This document shows, one piece after another, positions 33,699 through 36,142 of a stretch of DNA of 36,142 bases. The notes beneath the pieces are model-generated. The model saw only the letters and a program-made list of their open reading frames with translations. It was not told the origin of the DNA and did not search any database. Numbering within the stretch: the stretch's first letter is position 1; every line of letters begins with the position of its first letter. Source of the stretch: Methylobacterium crusticola (lineage in GTDB: Bacteria > Pseudomonadota > Alphaproteobacteria > Rhizobiales > Beijerinckiaceae); assembly GCF_003574465.1 (NCBI RefSeq), contig NZ_QOWC01000072.1, positions 1-36,142 on the forward strand, read 5' to 3'. A program made the translations under genes and the position numbers.

Positions 33699-34655
33699 AT
33701 GGGCATTGTGGCAATCGTGGCGCGCCGGAATGCCCGCTGGCGTGCGGCGGCCCTGGCCGCCCTCGGCGCCGCGGCGGGATCCTTCTCGCTGTCGACCTTG
33801 CCGGGGTCCGCGGCCCGGGCGCAGGGGGCCGACCCCGACAAGGTCGACAGCGAGAACCTGTTCGGCTTCACCGAGGGGTCCGACACGGGCAGCAAGGGCG
33901 AGAAGGAGGTGATCCTCGACACCATCGGCCGCTTCAGCAAGCGCCGGGACGGCCCCGGGCGCTCCGGCTACGCGGCGGTCCAGCCCCTGCTCAGCTACCA
34001 GTACGACCCGACGGACTCCTTCACGATCGAGCCCGGCCTGTTCTTCGATGCCCGCGACAGCCGCAACATCGCGGGCGTGCCCGACAAGTCGTACGGGACG
34101 TTCAACGGCGGCTCGCTCGAGATGAAGTACCAGTTCCACAAGCGCACGGACGCCAGCCCCTTCGGGCTGGCGATCCAGGCCGAGCCGTTCTTCGAGCGCG
34201 TGCTGCCGGTCGAGGGACGCGGCGCGGACATCTTCAGCCTGGACACGCGCCTCATCGCGGACGTGCGGCTGATCCCCGACAGGCTCTGGCTCGGCGCCAA
34301 CCTGGTCTACGATCCGTCCGTCGGCCGCCAGCGCGGCTCGCGGGAGGTCGACCGGAGCTCGACCCTGTCGCTGTCGGGGGCCCTGATGGCCAGGGTGTCG
34401 GACACCCTCTTCATCGGCCCCGAGATGCGCTACCTGCGCGCCTACGACGGCGCCTTCCTGAACCGGTTCGAGGGCCACGCCGTGTTCCTCGGGCCGGTGC
34501 TGCACCACCAGGTGTCCGAGAAGGGCTTCGTCTCGGTCGCCTACTCGGCCCAGGTGTTCGGCCACGACCGGGATCCCGACTACACCGACCGCGCCCTGGA
34601 CCTCGCGCATTTTCCCCGCCACAGCGTGCGGGTTCGCTTCGGCGTCAACTTCTGA
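33699..34655 (+). CDS. outer-membrane beta-barrel candidate
   Basis: This 318-residue protein has a long signal peptide (RRNARWRAAALAALGAAAG, cleavage probably after ARA near residue 41). It continues as alternating polar/hydrophobic stretches typical of beta strands: YAAVQPLLSYQYDPTDSFTIEPGLFF, LEMKYQFHKR, LWLGANLVYD, and a C-terminal end VRVRFGVNF. The final aromatic Phe is the usual outer-membrane assembly signal. The ORF is open 60 codons upstream, but that part is not coding-like, so ATG 33699 is used. The function may be a porin, channel or capsule-related barrel. It forms a pair with the DUF1345 gene 14 bases downstream. Confidence 0.75.
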   Translation: MGIVAIVARRNARWRAAALAALGAAAGSFSLSTLPGSAARAQGADPDKVDSENLFGFTEGSDTGSKGEKEVILDTIGRFSKRRDGPGRSGYAAVQPLLSYQYDPTDSFTIEPGLFFDARDSRNIAGVPDKSYGTFNGGSLEMKYQFHKRTDASPFGLAIQAEPFFERVLPVEGRGADIFSLDTRLIADVRLIPDRLWLGANLVYDPSVGRQRGSREVDRSSTLSLSGALMARVSDTLFIGPEMRYLRAYDGAFLNRFEGHAVFLGPVLHHQVSEKGFVSVAYSAQVFGHDRDPDYTDRALDLAHFPRHSVRVRFGVNF

Positions 34656-34669
34656 CCGTGCGGCTGCCC

Positions 34670-35326
34670 ATGACCGACCCGTTCCGCGCCTTCTGGCTCC
34701 GCCCGCGCCTGCTCGGCGCGATCGCGGCGGCGGCGTGCGTGGCCCTGCTGCTGCCGTCCGTCGCCGTCTGGACGCGGCTCCTCGCCGGCTGGTGCGTGGG
34801 GGTCTGCGCCTATGTGGGCCTCGTCGTCGGGAAGGCCGCGGCGCAGTCGCGGGACGACCTGCGGCGGGAGGCCTCGCGGCTCGACGACAGCGCCCCGGTG
34901 ATCTCGCTGTTCGCCCTCCTGGCGGCCACGGCCAGCGTCGGCGCGGTCGGGATGCTGGTCTTCGGCCAGCAGGAGCACGACGCCGCCAGGCTGCCCCACG
35001 TCGTCCTGGCGGCGCTGACCATCGTCTGCGCCTGGGTCTTCGTCCAGGTCGTCTTCACGGTGCACTACGCGCACCTCTATTACGGCGAGGGCGAGCAGGG
35101 CACGAGCCGCGGCGGCCTGGACTTCAACGGCGACGAAGCGCCCGACTTCTGGGATTTCCTGTACTTCTCGGTGACGATCGGCGCCACGTCCCAGACCTCG
35201 GACACCGACGTCACCGCCAAGCCCATGCGCCGGATCGTGACCGCGCACACGGTCTACACGTACTTCTTCAACACCAGCCTGCTCGCGCTCGCGATCAACA
35301 TGGCGGCCGGCCTCGCCCAGCACTGA
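34670..35326 (+). CDS. DUF1345 membrane protein
   Basis: This 218-residue inner-membrane protein has four or five hydrophobic spans. The DUF1345 signature lies in the C-terminal third: DFLYFSVTIGATSQTSDTDV, then RRIVTAHTVYTYFFNTSLLAL. The family has no established function. Several members sit near transport or stress genes. Start is ATG 34670 or the in-frame GTG 34658; no strong ribosome-binding site precedes them, so translation may depend on the upstream gene, whose stop is 14 bases (or 2 bases) away. Confidence 0.85.
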   Translation: MTDPFRAFWLRPRLLGAIAAAACVALLLPSVAVWTRLLAGWCVGVCAYVGLVVGKAAAQSRDDLRREASRLDDSAPVISLFALLAATASVGAVGMLVFGQQEHDAARLPHVVLAALTIVCAWVFVQVVFTVHYAHLYYGEGEQGTSRGGLDFNGDEAPDFWDFLYFSVTIGATSQTSDTDVTAKPMRRIVTAHTVYTYFFNTSLLALAINMAAGLAQH

Positions 35327-35390
35327 CCCCGCGCGCCGCGGCACGCCGCCGGCCGGAGCCCCCGGCGCGGGTCCGCCCGGGCCCGGCGGC

Positions 35391-35588
35391 TCAGGCCCCC
35401 GGCCCGGCCGGCCCCGCGGGCGGGAGCGCGACGCGCTCGACCGCGCGGACCATGCCGGCCGCGATCACCTCGTCGGGGATGCCGGGCCAGGTCGCGCGGG
35501 CGCGATGCACGATCATCGTCAGGTCGTCGCGCAGGCGGTCCAGCAACCAGGCCGCGATGACGTCGGGGCGGTCCGGCTGCTCCGGCAT
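35391..35588 (-). CDS. small 65-residue protein, unknown function
   Basis: From ATG 35588 (GGAGGAG 6 bases upstream) the frame encodes MPEQPDRPDVIAAWLLDRLR, a helical middle (MIVHRARATWPGIPDEVIAAGMVRAVERV), and a Pro/Ala/Gly tail. No signal or membrane span. The longer ORF upstream is not coding-like. The ribosome-binding site is strong and the composition balanced, so it is probably real. No family is recognised. Confidence 0.65.
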   Translation of the reverse strand: MPEQPDRPDVIAAWLLDRLRDDLTMIVHRARATWPGIPDEVIAAGMVRAVERVALPPAGPAGPGA

Positions 35589-35777
35589 GGCGGCTCCTCC
35601 CGTCGGCCGCGGCGGGCCGCGCCGGCCCGGCCTCCGGGCCGGAGGGTAGACGTGCGGCGACACACAGTCCACGCGGCCCGTCGCTGGCAACCTTGCCGCC
35701 TCCGCCCGCACCGGGGCGGGCGTCGACCCGGCTCCCGCCGCGGGCCGGCGGCGGGATGGCGCCGAGGGTTGGCACAC

Positions 35778-36142
35778 ATGCGCATACCGGCCTTGTCCGT
35801 CCTCGCCTGCCTCGCCGTCGCCGGGAGCGCCCGCCCGGCCCTCGCCGGCGCCGACATCGTCGCCGCCTCGATCGTGATGGGCCGCCTGTACGTCCTCGGA
35901 TGGACCGAGCGGCCGAGCACGCGGGTCACCCTCGACGACCGGTTCGAGACGACGTCCGACGCCAGCGGCATCTTCCAGTTCGAGCTCGTCCATCACCCGG
36001 CCTCCTGCATCGTGGAGGCCCGCGTCGAGGGCGGCCGCTACCGCGCCGTCGTGAGCAATTGCGGACGCTTCGTCTGCGCCACGGATCCGGACGCCGCCGC
36101 GGCCGCGGGCGGCGTGCCGGCCTCGCCCGCCCCGGCGACGGC
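35778..36142 (+). CDS. secreted protein cut by the right edge
   Basis: From ATG 35778 the frame is open to the window end (121 codons). It starts MRIPALSVLACLAVAGSARP, a signal peptide with cleavage near ALA (residue 25). After this come VMGRLYVLGWTERPSTRVTL and GIFQFELVHHPASCIVEARV, resembling a small beta-sandwich carboxypeptidase-regulatory or transthyretin-like domain. Two cysteines (in SNCGRFVCA) follow, then an Ala/Pro-rich tail. Similar periplasmic hypotheticals are known. The C-terminus lies outside the window. Confidence 0.7.
   Translation, partial: MRIPALSVLACLAVAGSARPALAGADIVAASIVMGRLYVLGWTERPSTRVTLDDRFETTSDASGIFQFELVHHPASCIVEARVEGGRYRAVVSNCGRFVCATDPDAAAAAGGVPASPAPAT

Noticed and set aside
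35770..35785. Second sigma-54 promoter (TGGCAC) near the last gene
   Set aside because: The -12 position reads CGCA and the box overlaps the start codon of the secreted-protein gene, so it cannot serve that gene.

Overview
The window is about 36 kb of very GC-rich DNA (coding regions have G or C at most third positions) from an alphaproteobacterium. The best guess is Hyphomicrobiales of the Methylobacterium type. The grounds are the base composition, the style of the hybrid PAS/GAF histidine kinase, the DUF1345 and small secreted proteins, and a palindromic repeat after the kinase gene (5575-5675) of a kind common between genes in these genomes. No rRNA, tRNA, CRISPR array, transposase or prophage gene was seen. 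The genus is inferred from recall, not from a search.

Layout. 1-2.2 kb: the start of a gene leaving the left edge (-), a small charged protein (-), and an MFS anion:cation symporter (+). 2.5-5.6 kb: a 1022-residue hybrid sensor kinase, then the palindromic repeat. 5.8-6.3 kb: a small secreted protein (-). 6.3-8.9 kb: a leader region with a 10-codon reading frame and hairpin, then an rtcB-prfH operon (RNA ligase plus release-factor homologue), a pair tied to repair and rescue of damaged ribosomes. 9.1-9.6 kb: two possible very small membrane proteins. 9.8-12.2 kb: an NmrA-type oxidoreductase and a DUF1857 (AtaL-like) protein, divergent from a LysR regulator. 12.4-14.6 kb: a secreted TPR protein followed by a small cysteine-motif protein (-).

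15.0-28.3 kb is the most interesting part: a CoA-thioester catabolic island. A sigma-54 activator gene (18556-20181, -) lies between two + strand operons. Operon A is a zinc-free MDR oxidoreductase, a family III CoA transferase and a LivK-type binding protein. Operon B is a second CoA transferase, a MenB/BadI-type ring-cleaving crotonase, an acyl-CoA ligase, an enoyl-CoA hydratase, an SDR dehydrogenase, an acyl-CoA dehydrogenase, a 3-hydroxyacyl-CoA dehydrogenase and a separate 3HCDH C-terminal protein. Five of these match the steps of the Rhodopseudomonas cyclohexanecarboxylate route (ligase, dehydrogenase, hydratase, alcohol dehydrogenase, ring hydrolase, ending in pimeloyl-CoA). Operon B has a textbook -24/-12 promoter, three and a half 21-bp tandem repeats just upstream, and paired dyads TGTCC-N7-(G/C)GACA at about -118 and -149. 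Similar paired sites stand at almost the same distance before operon A. I infer one activator driving a two-operon regulon for an alicyclic or related cyclic acid.

28.9-36.1 kb is a cell-surface region: an O-antigen ligase-like protein, two family 2 glycosyltransferases pointing at each other, an AT-rich island of about 300 bp with a small ORF, an outer-membrane beta-barrel candidate with a DUF1345 membrane protein, a 65-residue protein, and a secreted protein cut by the right edge.
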